NCBI GenBank assembly: GCA_023212695.1
Contig: JALCCG010000020.1
Span: 1-64,000 of the forward strand
Length of the DNA stretch: 64,000 nt
Direction of reading: 5' to 3'
Origin: Sporisorium sorghi
Lineage: Eukaryota; Basidiomycota; Ustilaginomycetes; Ustilaginales; Ustilaginaceae
Numbering within the stretch: the first letter of the stretch is position 1; every line of letters starts with the position of its first letter. The position numbers and the translations under genes were made by a program. This document shows, one piece after another, positions 8,873-16,996 of the stretch. The notes beneath the pieces were generated by a model that worked only from the letters and a program-made list of their open reading frames with translations, did no database searches and was not told where the DNA came from.

Positions 8873-9472
8873 ATGGTTGAGGATATGGATTTTCTGAACA
8901 TCGATTACTTGCGCCAAGGCTCTGCGAAACAACAGCAGGCAGCCGAGGTAATAGATCGACTTGAGCTGTTGAATCATTTGAAATGTTACCATCCGATATG
9001 GGTCGGGACGATCCCTATCGGTATTGATATAGCTTCAAGCGATCTGGATATCATTTGTCAGGTGACGGATTTTGTTTCGTTTGAGCGAGGGATGAAGGAG
9101 CGTTATGGAGAAATCCTGCCGGGCTTAACCTCCTCATTGCGCACGGTAGACAATCTGGAGCGAATGGTGATACGGTTTCGGTATGGGGGCTGGGAATTTG
9201 AGGTGTTTGCGCAGCCGCTGCCTTCCACCCATCAGAACGGTTACCGGCACATGGTGGTGGAATACAGGCTTCTGAAGCGGCTGGGTGAGGTCGGAAGACA
9301 GAGCATTATCGAGCTGAAGAAGTCAGGTTACAAGACAGAGCCTGCCTTTGCGAAGCTGTTGAATATACCGGGGGATCCTTATGTGGAGCTGTTGAAGATG
9401 TACGACTGGTCGGAGGATCAACTGGATGCCATGATCAAACAATTCACGGATAAGGAGAATGGGTATGAGTGA
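8873..9472 (+). CDS. DUF4269-family, nucleotidyltransferase-like protein
   Basis: A 199-residue protein of the DUF4269 family. PIWVGTIPIGIDIASSDLDIICQ contains the Gly...Asp-x-Asp arrangement expected of a minimal nucleotidyltransferase fold. HMVVEYRLLKRLG and KSGYKTEPAFAKLLNIPGDPY are typical of the C-terminal part. The biochemical role is unknown. It overlaps the start of the DinB-like gene, and the three genes from 8029 to 9935 probably form an operon. Confidence 0.8.
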   Translation: MVEDMDFLNIDYLRQGSAKQQQAAEVIDRLELLNHLKCYHPIWVGTIPIGIDIASSDLDIICQVTDFVSFERGMKERYGEILPGLTSSLRTVDNLERMVIRFRYGGWEFEVFAQPLPSTHQNGYRHMVVEYRLLKRLGEVGRQSIIELKKSGYKTEPAFAKLLNIPGDPYVELLKMYDWSEDQLDAMIKQFTDKENGYE

Positions 9473-9935
9473 TAAACAGCTGCTGTTGAATGAGTATTCC
9501 GAATGGATCGATAAGGTTGGTGAATTCGCAGAACAAGGAGAGAGTTACTGGAATCGCCCGATCGCTGAGGGAAAATGGACTGTGCGTGATGTGGTGTGCC
9601 ATATCATGTGCTGGGATGAATATTTTTATAATGAGGCTATCGCCAAGGTTTCCGCTGGGGAGACGCTTACTGTCAAGCATTTGGATTATGATGCTTTTAA
9701 TGAGGATTCGCGGTTATATGCCAAGACGTTATCGACAGAAGCTCTGGTGAATCAGACGCTAGCTGCAAGGGAGAAGCTGATTCAGACCATCGAAGCGTTG
9801 CCGGAAGCGCTGTACGCGATGCGGTATACGGACGGGGACGGCCATCCTTTTGAAGTGGAGCAATTCATGCGGGATTTCATCTGGCATGACAAGCACCATC
9901 TGGCTCAGTTGAACAAGGTGCTTCAGGAGGGCTAG
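9465..9935 (+). CDS. DinB-like / ClbS-DfsB family protein
   Basis: A 156-residue helical-bundle protein. Metal-type histidines appear in VVCHIMCWDEYF and WHDKHHLAQLNKVL, the usual three-His arrangement of DinB/YfiT-like proteins. GKWTVRDVVCHI is a classic N-terminal segment. Members act as thiol-dependent transferases or are uncharacterised. ATG 9465 is chosen over ATG 9459 because AAGGAG (9452-9457) is 7 bases from the former and only 1 base from the latter. It overlaps the DUF4269 stop by 8 bases. Confidence 0.82.
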   Translation: MSDKQLLLNEYSEWIDKVGEFAEQGESYWNRPIAEGKWTVRDVVCHIMCWDEYFYNEAIAKVSAGETLTVKHLDYDAFNEDSRLYAKTLSTEALVNQTLAAREKLIQTIEALPEALYAMRYTDGDGHPFEVEQFMRDFIWHDKHHLAQLNKVLQEG

Positions 9936-9959
9936 TCGGCAATACAATAGCAGAAATGG

Positions 9960-10604
9960 GTGAAGTTATTGAATGGCTACTTGGACATCATGTCTTATTT
10001 TACGGAGAGCAATCTGGAATGGTTATTAGAACAGTTTAGAGCTTTAGGTCCGCTGCCAGGAATATTGCTGACCTTCTTGAAATCTTTCATTCCTCCGCTG
10101 CCCACGATTGTAATCGTAGGTGTTAATGGGGCGGTATATGGACTGTGGGCGGGGGTATTTTACTCTTGGATCGGGATGGTTGCGGGGTGCTTGACGACCT
10201 TCCTCATTGTGCGCAAAATATCCGGTACGCCACTGATCGAACGCTGGGCGAACAAACCTAAGGTTCAGCGTGGAATGCGCTGGATTCAGCATAATGGATT
10301 CAGTTACGTGTTCCTGCTGGGCATACTTCCGGTCGGGCCGTTCGTAGCTGTGAATGTAGCTGCCGGGCTGGCAAGAATGAACCTTATGTCCTATCTTATG
10401 GCCGTAGCCTTGGGCAAGGGCATCATGATATTCTGTGTATCGTACATTGGCGCTAACTTGTCCGACTTTATAGCCGAGCCCTTCAAGCTGATTGGCGTCC
10501 TTGCGTTCATCGTTCTTTCGCTATGGGTCAGCCGGAAGCTGGATTCGTATTTTATTCGAAAACAAGCGTCACGTGATATTCAAGAAGAGTTAGAATCAAA
10601 CTGA
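9960..10604 (+). CDS. TVP38/TMEM64 (DedA-like, SNARE-associated) membrane protein
   Basis: About 205-214 residues with five to six hydrophobic segments. The conserved re-entrant motif FIPPLPTIVIVGVNGAVYG is followed by GMVAGCLTTFLIVRKISG and RHNGF-like positions near 100-110. The family comprises membrane proteins of the DedA superfamily linked to lipid handling and envelope homeostasis. The start is ambiguous: GTG 9960 gives MKLLNGYLDI, while ATG 9990 starts at the region shared by homologues; neither has a strong ribosome site. Probably last in the operon beginning at 8029. Confidence 0.85.
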   Translation: MKLLNGYLDIMSYFTESNLEWLLEQFRALGPLPGILLTFLKSFIPPLPTIVIVGVNGAVYGLWAGVFYSWIGMVAGCLTTFLIVRKISGTPLIERWANKPKVQRGMRWIQHNGFSYVFLLGILPVGPFVAVNVAAGLARMNLMSYLMAVALGKGIMIFCVSYIGANLSDFIAEPFKLIGVLAFIVLSLWVSRKLDSYFIRKQASRDIQEELESN

Positions 10605-10721
10605 ATAGCGCGGCTGCACGGATGCCATGTCGCCTGTTGGCATGTCATAATTTCTTGTTTTGTTTTATAATGGAAAACACAGACTGTATTAGAACCAGCA
10701 TGACGAAGAAGGAGTAACGTT

Positions 10722-11039
10722 ATGACCAAATTGGCCTCATCCATACTGGAAATGATTCGTATGATGATCATGATGATGATTGCAGCAGTAATTCTGGGCA
10801 GCATTGAACAGAGCATACTGACGTCATGGATTCCATGGGAGGAGTCCTACTTCCTGTTCTTGTTCAGCGGAAATATTTTATGGTTTCTTGTTCTCTACCG
10901 CAACCGACTGCAATTCAGCGGCTGGTATCGCTCATCCGAGACGCAGCGTAAGCTGTCAAGAAATACAACAAGGATCGTAATGACGCTGGGCTCGTTACTG
11001 ATATTAACACCGGTGTTGATTACGTGGTTAAGCGCATAA
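10722..11039 (+). CDS. Small membrane protein of unknown function
   Basis: A 105-residue protein with three predicted membrane segments (about 10-25 with a Met-rich stretch, 42-58 and 86-103) and a basic loop between the second and third. I recognise no family. GAAGGAG lies a good distance before the ATG and a strong bidirectional hairpin follows, so it is likely a real monocistronic gene. Confidence 0.65.
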   Translation: MTKLASSILEMIRMMIMMMIAAVILGSIEQSILTSWIPWEESYFLFLFSGNILWFLVLYRNRLQFSGWYRSSETQRKLSRNTTRIVMTLGSLLILTPVLITWLSA

Positions 11040-11089
11040 TGAAGCGGTAACTCCGGGTATTGGTTTGATTAGAAAGTTCTGAACATACA

Positions 11090-11134
11090 AAGGGACGGCT
11101 GCAAAGGCATCATTCTTTGCAGCCGTCCCTTATT
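11090..11134. terminator. Bidirectional terminator
   Basis: A 17-bp perfect stem (AAGGGACGGCTGCAAAG with its complement) around a short loop separates the plus-strand small membrane gene from the end of the minus-strand CotH gene. A/T-rich flanks suit both directions. Confidence 0.85.
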
Positions 11135-11142
11135 TGGTAGAG

Positions 11143-13116
11143 TTAGAGTCGTTTTCGCTTGTATAAACTCACAAAGAGGCAAGAGAGAAGCAGCAGCAAG
11201 ATGGCCACTCCAGCGTATAGGGCTTCCCTGGTGCTGCCTTGCTCTTGGGAGGCTCCGTTACTCCATTCGCCCGGCCGTCCCATTCCTCGACCACCCTGCA
11301 TCTGGCCGCCGAACTCGCCACCGCCAAATCCTCCGTTCCCCATCTGACCTTGAGGAAGGTCCGGCAGTTCCCCTTGACCATTCAGCCCCGGCGTTTGAGG
11401 CTGGGTTTGCTGGTCGTCAGCAGGGGCTTGATTCTGTACTGGCAGATCTCCGTTAGCTGGGACTTGATTCTGCGTTGGCGTCTGGGACGCAGCGTCCTCT
11501 GGATTTTGCACTGGTTCCGTATTTGCCGCAGCAGAAGATAGTGAAACCTGTGGCTGTTCACTAGAGCTGTTATCTTCCGCATTGCTGGGATCAGTGTCAC
11601 CGTTTCTGTCAGTACCTTCGCTTGAAGCGCCATTCGGTGCAGTGTCAGGAGTGCTGCCATCGGCAGCTCCAGGCGCCATCTCACCGGCACCATCGGGTGC
11701 CACGTTACCCCCGCCGGGCGCCATGCCGCCAGCGCCGTCAGGCGCCACTTTGCCAGCACCGCCTGGCATCATACCGCCAGCCCCGCCCGGTGCCATACCG
11801 CCGCGGCCGCCACCACCCATACCACCCATACCACCTCCGCTGCCGCTTCCATCACCAGCGGAGGGGATGGTTCCATCCAATTGCTGCTGGATGTTATCAG
11901 ACGACGTCTGGACGTAGGACATCAGCGTTGGGAGAGATTGCTCATATTCCTCGTAAGAGTAGAACGGTCTTGGATCCTGTTTTACATGCTCGGATATTAG
12001 TGCTTGTAATTGCGCTACCCTGTCATTGAATGTGTCCTGCTGCATGTAACCCTCCAGCATTTCCGTGAGAATGGCATGATAGCGTTCCTTATATTCATCA
12101 ACCTCAAGCAGCTTGGCAATCAGTGGCCGTTCTGCTAAGGCACCCTGGGTTGGCTCGTCAATGAGAAGGTTGGAGCTGCCAAGTCCGCCAAAGGCCATGT
12201 TGTAATCCCAGGGAAGGACGGAGAATATGCCATTGTTCTCATATAAGTAATAGTTCTGTTTGTTGGAACCGAGATAACTGTCCATATTGGAGGCGACCAC
12301 GTTCAAGGCAACGTACTTGAGCACATTATCCACATCAAGCACCTTCTCATAATCGGTGCCGTTATTGAGTTCATCCAGCATATCGATCAATATATCGTCA
12401 TTGGATGATTTGGATTTCATGACAAGTCCCGTATAGGAATCCGGATCCTTGCCAAGCCATGTGAGATCACTTCCTACACCTGTCATCTCAGCCTTATACA
12501 ATGCTCCGTATGAATTGTCGAACTGACGCTTCAGATAAGAATCGCCAATCTGTTCGATAGCAAGGTAGAAGCCCCATAATTCATCGTTAACGTATACGTT
12601 TACGTATGAGAATCCGGGTGTCGGCAATCCGACGGATGCCGCCAGCTCGTAAGTAAGGAATTCGCGCATATACGAGGCGTCGCTGTAGTTGTTATTCAGA
12701 TTGATTTTGCTGATTCCATTCAAGGTCTGATTGATATATTCATCAAAAGAGATCTTGAAGCTGTAGCGGTCGGAGTCGGAATTGACTACACTTCGCAGGC
12801 TTAAATTGCCTTTCGTACGAAGACCCACATGATCATACTGCATGCCGTTGTAATTCACGGAGGCTTCTTTATATTCCTCTGCATTGGCATTGTCCAGCAT
12901 ATCCTGAAAATCGGCTTCGTCGATGGTGATTTTCACATCAACAACTTTATCCTTCGGAAATACCGTGGAATCGATCTGATCCTGCAAGACTTCGTTGTCT
13001 GTGCTGCTGTCAACCTCCGAGCTGGCGACCGGGGAGGTTGTCCATTGGCACCCTGAGAGCAGGAGGACTATGGCCAGCACAAGGGACAGCCATACTGCCG
13101 TTTTTTTGTTCATCAT
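11143..13116 (-). CDS. CotH-kinase family lipoprotein with Gly/Pro-rich repeats and C-terminal membrane anchor
   Basis: A 657-residue envelope protein. The N-terminus has a lipobox (VLLLSGC). A CotH kinase-like domain spans about 50-400, with the MREFLTYELA helix, LGSNKQNYYLYENN and the DFG-like PWDYNMAFGG. Residues about 425-640 are low-complexity: repeats of GGMGGMGGG and of five-to-six-residue units such as GAGGMAPGG and VAPDGAG, then Gln/Pro/Asn-rich sequence. A membrane helix (GVAILLLLLSCLFVSLY) and KRKRL end the protein. CotH of B. subtilis phosphorylates spore-coat proteins; this is a larger, surface-tethered relative. It is third in the VTC-DUF4956-CotH operon, 18 bases after DUF4956. 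Confidence 0.9.
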   Translation of the reverse strand: MMNKKTAVWLSLVLAIVLLLSGCQWTTSPVASSEVDSSTDNEVLQDQIDSTVFPKDKVVDVKITIDEADFQDMLDNANAEEYKEASVNYNGMQYDHVGLRTKGNLSLRSVVNSDSDRYSFKISFDEYINQTLNGISKINLNNNYSDASYMREFLTYELAASVGLPTPGFSYVNVYVNDELWGFYLAIEQIGDSYLKRQFDNSYGALYKAEMTGVGSDLTWLGKDPDSYTGLVMKSKSSNDDILIDMLDELNNGTDYEKVLDVDNVLKYVALNVVASNMDSYLGSNKQNYYLYENNGIFSVLPWDYNMAFGGLGSSNLLIDEPTQGALAERPLIAKLLEVDEYKERYHAILTEMLEGYMQQDTFNDRVAQLQALISEHVKQDPRPFYSYEEYEQSLPTLMSYVQTSSDNIQQQLDGTIPSAGDGSGSGGGMGGMGGGGRGGMAPGGAGGMMPGGAGKVAPDGAGGMAPGGGNVAPDGAGEMAPGAADGSTPDTAPNGASSEGTDRNGDTDPSNAEDNSSSEQPQVSLSSAAANTEPVQNPEDAASQTPTQNQVPANGDLPVQNQAPADDQQTQPQTPGLNGQGELPDLPQGQMGNGGFGGGEFGGQMQGGRGMGRPGEWSNGASQEQGSTREALYAGVAILLLLLSCLFVSLYKRKRL

Positions 13117-13134
13117 CTCTGACCACCGCCTGAC

Positions 13135-13839
13135 TTAGGATACATAGTCGCCACTGTAACTGATCAGGACTGCATTGTGAACGCCGGGAAGCTGAGACAG
13201 CTTGTTAACGAATTGGCCTTCCGCATCACGGAGTCTTACTTCCAGCGTCAGTTCAATGCTTCCTGGCGTCACTGTTTTTTGCTTCAGATTATAGCGCTTC
13301 ACGGCTTGATCAATTTGACCTTTAACGGCTTGCTCGCTCTGCTCGTTATCGCAATGAACAACCAGCAGATAAGGCGTATCCACCGTTGCTTTTTTAATGA
13401 AGAAGAACAGGATGAGGCCAACAACAACGGACCCGATCGCTGCCAGTGTATAGAATCCGGCTCCGGTTACGATCCCGGCTACAGCAGCCCAGAACAGAAA
13501 TATCAGATCGGTAGGGTCCTTGATGGGCGTACGGAAGCGGACGATAGAGAGTGCGCCGACCATACCGAGCGAGAGCACGAGATTCGAGTTGATGGCAATA
13601 ATGACAACAGCGGTGATCATGGTCATCCCGATCAGTGAAACGTTGAAACTTTTGGAGTACAGCACGCCGCTGAACACCCGTTTATAGAGTAAATAAATGA
13701 ATAGCCCGATAACAAAAGCGACGGCAAGCGTAATCAAAATTTTGGAGATGCTGATATCGGATACGAAGTTTTCCATGACGGAATTTTTGATAATATCCGA
13801 GAAATTGGTGGTTTCCGTATTAGTCGGTGTAGCGTTCAT
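13135..13839 (-). CDS. DUF4956-family membrane protein
   Basis: A 234-residue protein. It has a hydrophobic N-terminal half with about four membrane helices, the conserved motif LSLGMVGALSIVRFRTPIKD and the adjacent DLIFLFWAAVAGI. The C-terminal half is a soluble alpha/beta domain. The family is regularly found next to VTC-domain polyphosphate polymerases and CotH-like proteins, and its function is unknown. The gene starts 3 bases after the VTC gene, with GGAGGATC inside the end of that gene. Confidence 0.9.
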   Translation of the reverse strand: MNATPTNTETTNFSDIIKNSVMENFVSDISISKILITLAVAFVIGLFIYLLYKRVFSGVLYSKSFNVSLIGMTMITAVVIIAINSNLVLSLGMVGALSIVRFRTPIKDPTDLIFLFWAAVAGIVTGAGFYTLAAIGSVVVGLILFFFIKKATVDTPYLLVVHCDNEQSEQAVKGQIDQAVKRYNLKQKTVTPGSIELTLEVRLRDAEGQFVNKLSQLPGVHNAVLISYSGDYVS

Positions 13840-13842
13840 GAA

Positions 13843-14583
13843 TTATTGATCCTCCCAAGTGTTATATTTGAGAAATTTGCGGCACATGACATATTTGGAT
13901 GCCGACTGTCGGTTGAGGCCATCGAGCTGCAGCGCGATTTTGATGTAATCCGGCATGTACTCGTCATATTTGACTTCAAGGATGATCAGATTCTCATCGA
14001 TCGCCCGAATGGGCAGCAGATGCTGGTTGAACAGATCTGTGGAGTGCAGGCCGGTTCGGAGCTCCTTGTCAAACGTAATGCGAACATTCCCGTTATGGCA
14101 TACGTACGGTTCGCGGACGTAATCGACAATGACCTTGGGACGCAGCAATTTGTGTTTCATTTCATGGTACAGCTCCATCATCAGGGGTTTGTCCGGCTGA
14201 TAGAGGCATTCATACTGACCTGCCATAATCTGATTGACCATCTCTCTTGTGAGCGGCTCCTTCAGCTTGGCGATGTAATCCCGGAATTTGATTTTCTTCT
14301 CAAAATGGATGGTATCGTCGGCAACGTTATAAATACGAATGCGGTATTTCACGCGATCGCGGACACCTGCCAGCTTCTCGTACAAAGCTTTGTTGTTGAT
14401 ATCATCAAAGTACAAGCTTCGGATGTGATATTCCCCGCTCGGACCGGCATGCTGATCGTAGGCCACCAGATTTCTTAATCGCTCACGGATGATATGATAT
14501 TGATGGATATTCACAAAAAACTTCAGCTCATTTCGGTATTTCAATGGGGTTGTTATGGGTTCCACCTCGTTTCTCTCTGTCAT
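13843..14583 (-). CDS. VTC-domain polyphosphate polymerase-like protein
   Basis: A 246-residue protein of the CYTH-like VTC superfamily, whose eukaryotic member Vtc4 makes polyphosphate from ATP. The tunnel-fold basic residues are visible: YRNELKFFV at the start, IRSLYFDD, YRIRIYN, EKKIKFRDYIAKLKEPLT, and an acidic strand LIILEVKYDEYMPDYI near the end. The set is that of a functional enzyme. The ribosome site at ATG 14583 is weak, and GTG 14565 is a possible alternative. It is the first gene of the minus-strand operon; I infer a polyphosphate-linked envelope role. Confidence 0.88.
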   Translation of the reverse strand: MTERNEVEPITTPLKYRNELKFFVNIHQYHIIRERLRNLVAYDQHAGPSGEYHIRSLYFDDINNKALYEKLAGVRDRVKYRIRIYNVADDTIHFEKKIKFRDYIAKLKEPLTREMVNQIMAGQYECLYQPDKPLMMELYHEMKHKLLRPKVIVDYVREPYVCHNGNVRITFDKELRTGLHSTDLFNQHLLPIRAIDENLIILEVKYDEYMPDYIKIALQLDGLNRQSASKYVMCRKFLKYNTWEDQ

Positions 14584-14728
14584 GGTGTAGCTTGCTTACG
14601 AAATCTATCCTAGCAACCGTTCCTGATTTCTTTCTTAAACGCGGCTGAATGTAAACTGAATGTTTTCGCAATGTAAAAAAAGACCGCCGGAATCCTGGCC
14701 AAGAAGGCGGATAAGGGACGATCTTTTG

Positions 14729-14754
14729 TACCACACCTGCCAGCAACTGTGGTA
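14729..14754 (+). promoter_or_regulatory. Inverted repeat upstream of the histidine kinase gene
   Basis: TACCACA and TGTGGTA, exact 7-bp arms with a 12-base centre, lie 41 bases before the kinase start. The intergenic space is shared with the divergent VTC operon, so either gene set could be the target. Confidence 0.4.
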
Positions 14755-14794
14755 GGATGAAACTACATTTGGGAAGAGAATAGGACGATGTAGT

Positions 14795-16141
14795 ATGCTC
14801 TATTATGTGGCAGCGCTATGGAGCGCGGCAGCCGTGCTTCTGCTCAATCAGCCTCGGAGCGAGGTGAACCGCTGGGCGGCTTTTTTCCTGTTGAGTGCAG
14901 GGAGCGGAGGATTGACGGATCTGCTTGCGCCTTCCGGTTTTATACCGATCCGGTATGAACCGGTGATTCAATTGTTGAATCATACTTTAACTCCATATGG
15001 AGTGCTGATATTTTGCATGGTATATACTCGGAGACCGCAGCAGCCCAAGAGGATGCGCTATCTCAAAATAGGCTTGCTTCTGCCTGTGTTCATCATGCTG
15101 GTTCAGGTTCTGCTTCATCCCGAACATCATATTCATTATGGATTGTTATTCGTGTGGACAGGACCCTACTATGTGACGGGATGCGTCTTGCTCGTTCGCG
15201 CGCTGTCATATGAGATGAATCCGCAGAAACGAAAGAGCATGTGGATCACCACCATGATTATGGTGCCTACGCTGCTCGGTGTAATGCTGCTGATCAATGT
15301 CGGCAATTTAATCTCGCCCGGCTATGATTCGTTTCAATATGTATCGCTGTTTATTCTGTATTCGTTAGCCGTGGCCGTTATCTGTACTTTTGTATATGGC
15401 GTTCTGGGCGTTCGTCTGAAGTTTGAGCGCGATCCGCTGGATCGCACGATGCAGGCCGTGAGCACGGGAACATCGATGCTGAACCATACCATCAAGAATG
15501 AGATTGGCAAGATTGCGATCAGCACGGAAAATGTGAAGCTAATGCTGACGCAGGACAGCGGTGCCGTCATGGAGCAGCTGGAAGTCATCACACATTCTTC
15601 AGAACATCTGGTTGCCATGGTGGGTCGAATCCAGCAGCAAATGAAGGATTTCAGACTGGTTGAACAGCCTGCCCGTACGGATCAGCTCATTGCAGAGGTT
15701 CAGCTTCGTGAATATGAGTTGTTAAGTAGATATGGTATCGAGCTGGATGTCCAGAACCTGCAGCGGCCTTGGCTGCTGGCAGATGCTGTTCATTTGAAGG
15801 AAGCGATCAGCAACCTGATTCGAAATAGCGTTGAGGCGATGCCGGAAGGCGGACGGATTACGATAACGGTAACAGCAGACCGCAAGGGAGCGGCTATCTC
15901 CGTCAAGGATAACGGCAGCGGCATTCCGCGGGAGCTGCAAGGACGCATATTTGAACCTTTTTATAGCACGAAGGGTCATGAGAAGCTTAACTTCGGGCTT
16001 GGCTTGTCCTATGTCTATAATGTGATGAAGAAAAGCGGGGGCTCCGTAGGACTGGAGAGCCGTGAGTCGGAGGGAACAGAGATAACGCTGTACTACCCCC
16101 GCAGCAAAATCATTCGTCTAACCGGGAGGGATGAGGCTTGA
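14795..16141 (+). CDS. Membrane sensor histidine kinase
   Basis: A 448-residue kinase. Residues 1-210 hold about seven membrane segments and little extracellular sequence, which suggests sensing within the membrane. The phosphoacceptor is likely H231 in LNHTIKNEIGK, followed by a short dimerisation helix pair. The catalytic domain shows the N box LIRNSVEAMPEGG, the G1 box VKDNGSGIP, the F box FEPFYSTK and the G2 box GLGLSYVY. It overlaps the response regulator by 4 bases, so they form a cognate pair. The signal is unknown. Confidence 0.9.
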   Translation: MLYYVAALWSAAAVLLLNQPRSEVNRWAAFFLLSAGSGGLTDLLAPSGFIPIRYEPVIQLLNHTLTPYGVLIFCMVYTRRPQQPKRMRYLKIGLLLPVFIMLVQVLLHPEHHIHYGLLFVWTGPYYVTGCVLLVRALSYEMNPQKRKSMWITTMIMVPTLLGVMLLINVGNLISPGYDSFQYVSLFILYSLAVAVICTFVYGVLGVRLKFERDPLDRTMQAVSTGTSMLNHTIKNEIGKIAISTENVKLMLTQDSGAVMEQLEVITHSSEHLVAMVGRIQQQMKDFRLVEQPARTDQLIAEVQLREYELLSRYGIELDVQNLQRPWLLADAVHLKEAISNLIRNSVEAMPEGGRITITVTADRKGAAISVKDNGSGIPRELQGRIFEPFYSTKGHEKLNFGLGLSYVYNVMKKSGGSVGLESRESEGTEITLYYPRSKIIRLTGRDEA

Positions 16142-16779
16142 ATCGAATACAGATCTTTCTGGTTGAGGACGACCCGGATTGGATTAAGGCAATGACGGTC
16201 TTTCTGAATGCGCAGGAGGATATGATGGTAGTCGGTGCAGCCGATTCGCCCGAGCAAGCCATTGCAATGGCAGCCATCCTGTCCTTTGATATCGTTCTGA
16301 TGGATATTCAACTGACCGCGGGTCGTCTTGACGGCATCTATACCGCCGCAGAAATTCATGAGCTCAAGCCGCAAGCCAAGGTCATCATGCTGACCTCGCT
16401 TGCTGACGAGTTTGTTATTACACAATCATATACGGCCGGGGCCGTTAATTACTTAGAGAAGACCAGGTTCAAGGAGCTTCCGGCTGCCATCCGCAGCGCA
16501 GTGCTCCACCCGGGAACGATGGAAGTGCTGCTGAAGGAATTTGCCCGTCTGAAGCGCGAAGAACAGCTGCGGGGCTTAACCCCTGCGGAGCGGGAAGTGT
16601 TTGAGCTACTGGACGAAGGATACAGCCATTCCCAGATGGAGAAGAAGCTGTTCAAAACCGAGAGCACACTTAAGAATCAGATTAATAAAATTCTGAAGAA
16701 ACTTGGCGTGAAGAGCAGCAGGGAAGCCGTGGAGAAGGTTCGCCGCAAAGGAATCGTGAGGCAAAAGGACAAATCATAG
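16138..16779 (+). CDS. Response regulator with REC and LuxR-type HTH domains
   Basis: A 213-residue cytoplasmic regulator starting at TTG, with GGGAGG upstream inside the kinase gene. The receiver domain has the acidic pair E10-D11-D12, phosphorylation site D56 (IVLMDIQL), the Thr/Ser switch at IMLTSLAD and a Lys at YLEKTRF. The C-terminal HTH is GLTPAEREVFELLDEGY with recognition helix near KTESTLKNQINKILKKL, resembling the LuxR/NarL class. Partner of the preceding kinase. The inverted repeat at 14729-14754 is a candidate binding site. Confidence 0.9.
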   Translation: MNRIQIFLVEDDPDWIKAMTVFLNAQEDMMVVGAADSPEQAIAMAAILSFDIVLMDIQLTAGRLDGIYTAAEIHELKPQAKVIMLTSLADEFVITQSYTAGAVNYLEKTRFKELPAAIRSAVLHPGTMEVLLKEFARLKREEQLRGLTPAEREVFELLDEGYSHSQMEKKLFKTESTLKNQINKILKKLGVKSSREAVEKVRRKGIVRQKDKS

Positions 16780-16820
16780 CGAAGCTGGTTTGGTTAGAGC
16801 GCTTGTATACAGAGAAGTAA

Positions 16821-16857
16821 GAGGGAGGGGTACTACGAAATGTAGTACCTCTCTTTT
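16821..16857 (+). terminator. Terminator of the two-component operon
   Basis: GGTACTAC and GTAGTACC around a GAAAT loop, extended by purine/pyrimidine flanks (GAGGGAG / CTCTC) and followed by TTTT. Confidence 0.75.
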
Positions 16858-16996
16858 GCATGTTCTACGAAAGTGAGGTCTGACGGTCAGCGGGAGACGA
16901 CAGTAGAATGACTGTATACACCAAAGGCTGCCCGGTCCAGCAACAGCATGGATTCGATAAAGGCGGTTGAATCCACGAACCAGGAGATGAAAGTGC

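Noticed and set aside
11582..12029. Plus-strand Pro/Arg-rich frames
   Set aside because: Antisense of the Gly/Pro-rich CotH repeats; composition comes from the repeat, not from a gene.
13177..14478. Plus-strand frames of 153 and 210 codons
   Set aside because: Shadows of the DUF4956 and VTC genes on the other strand, which show conserved domains.
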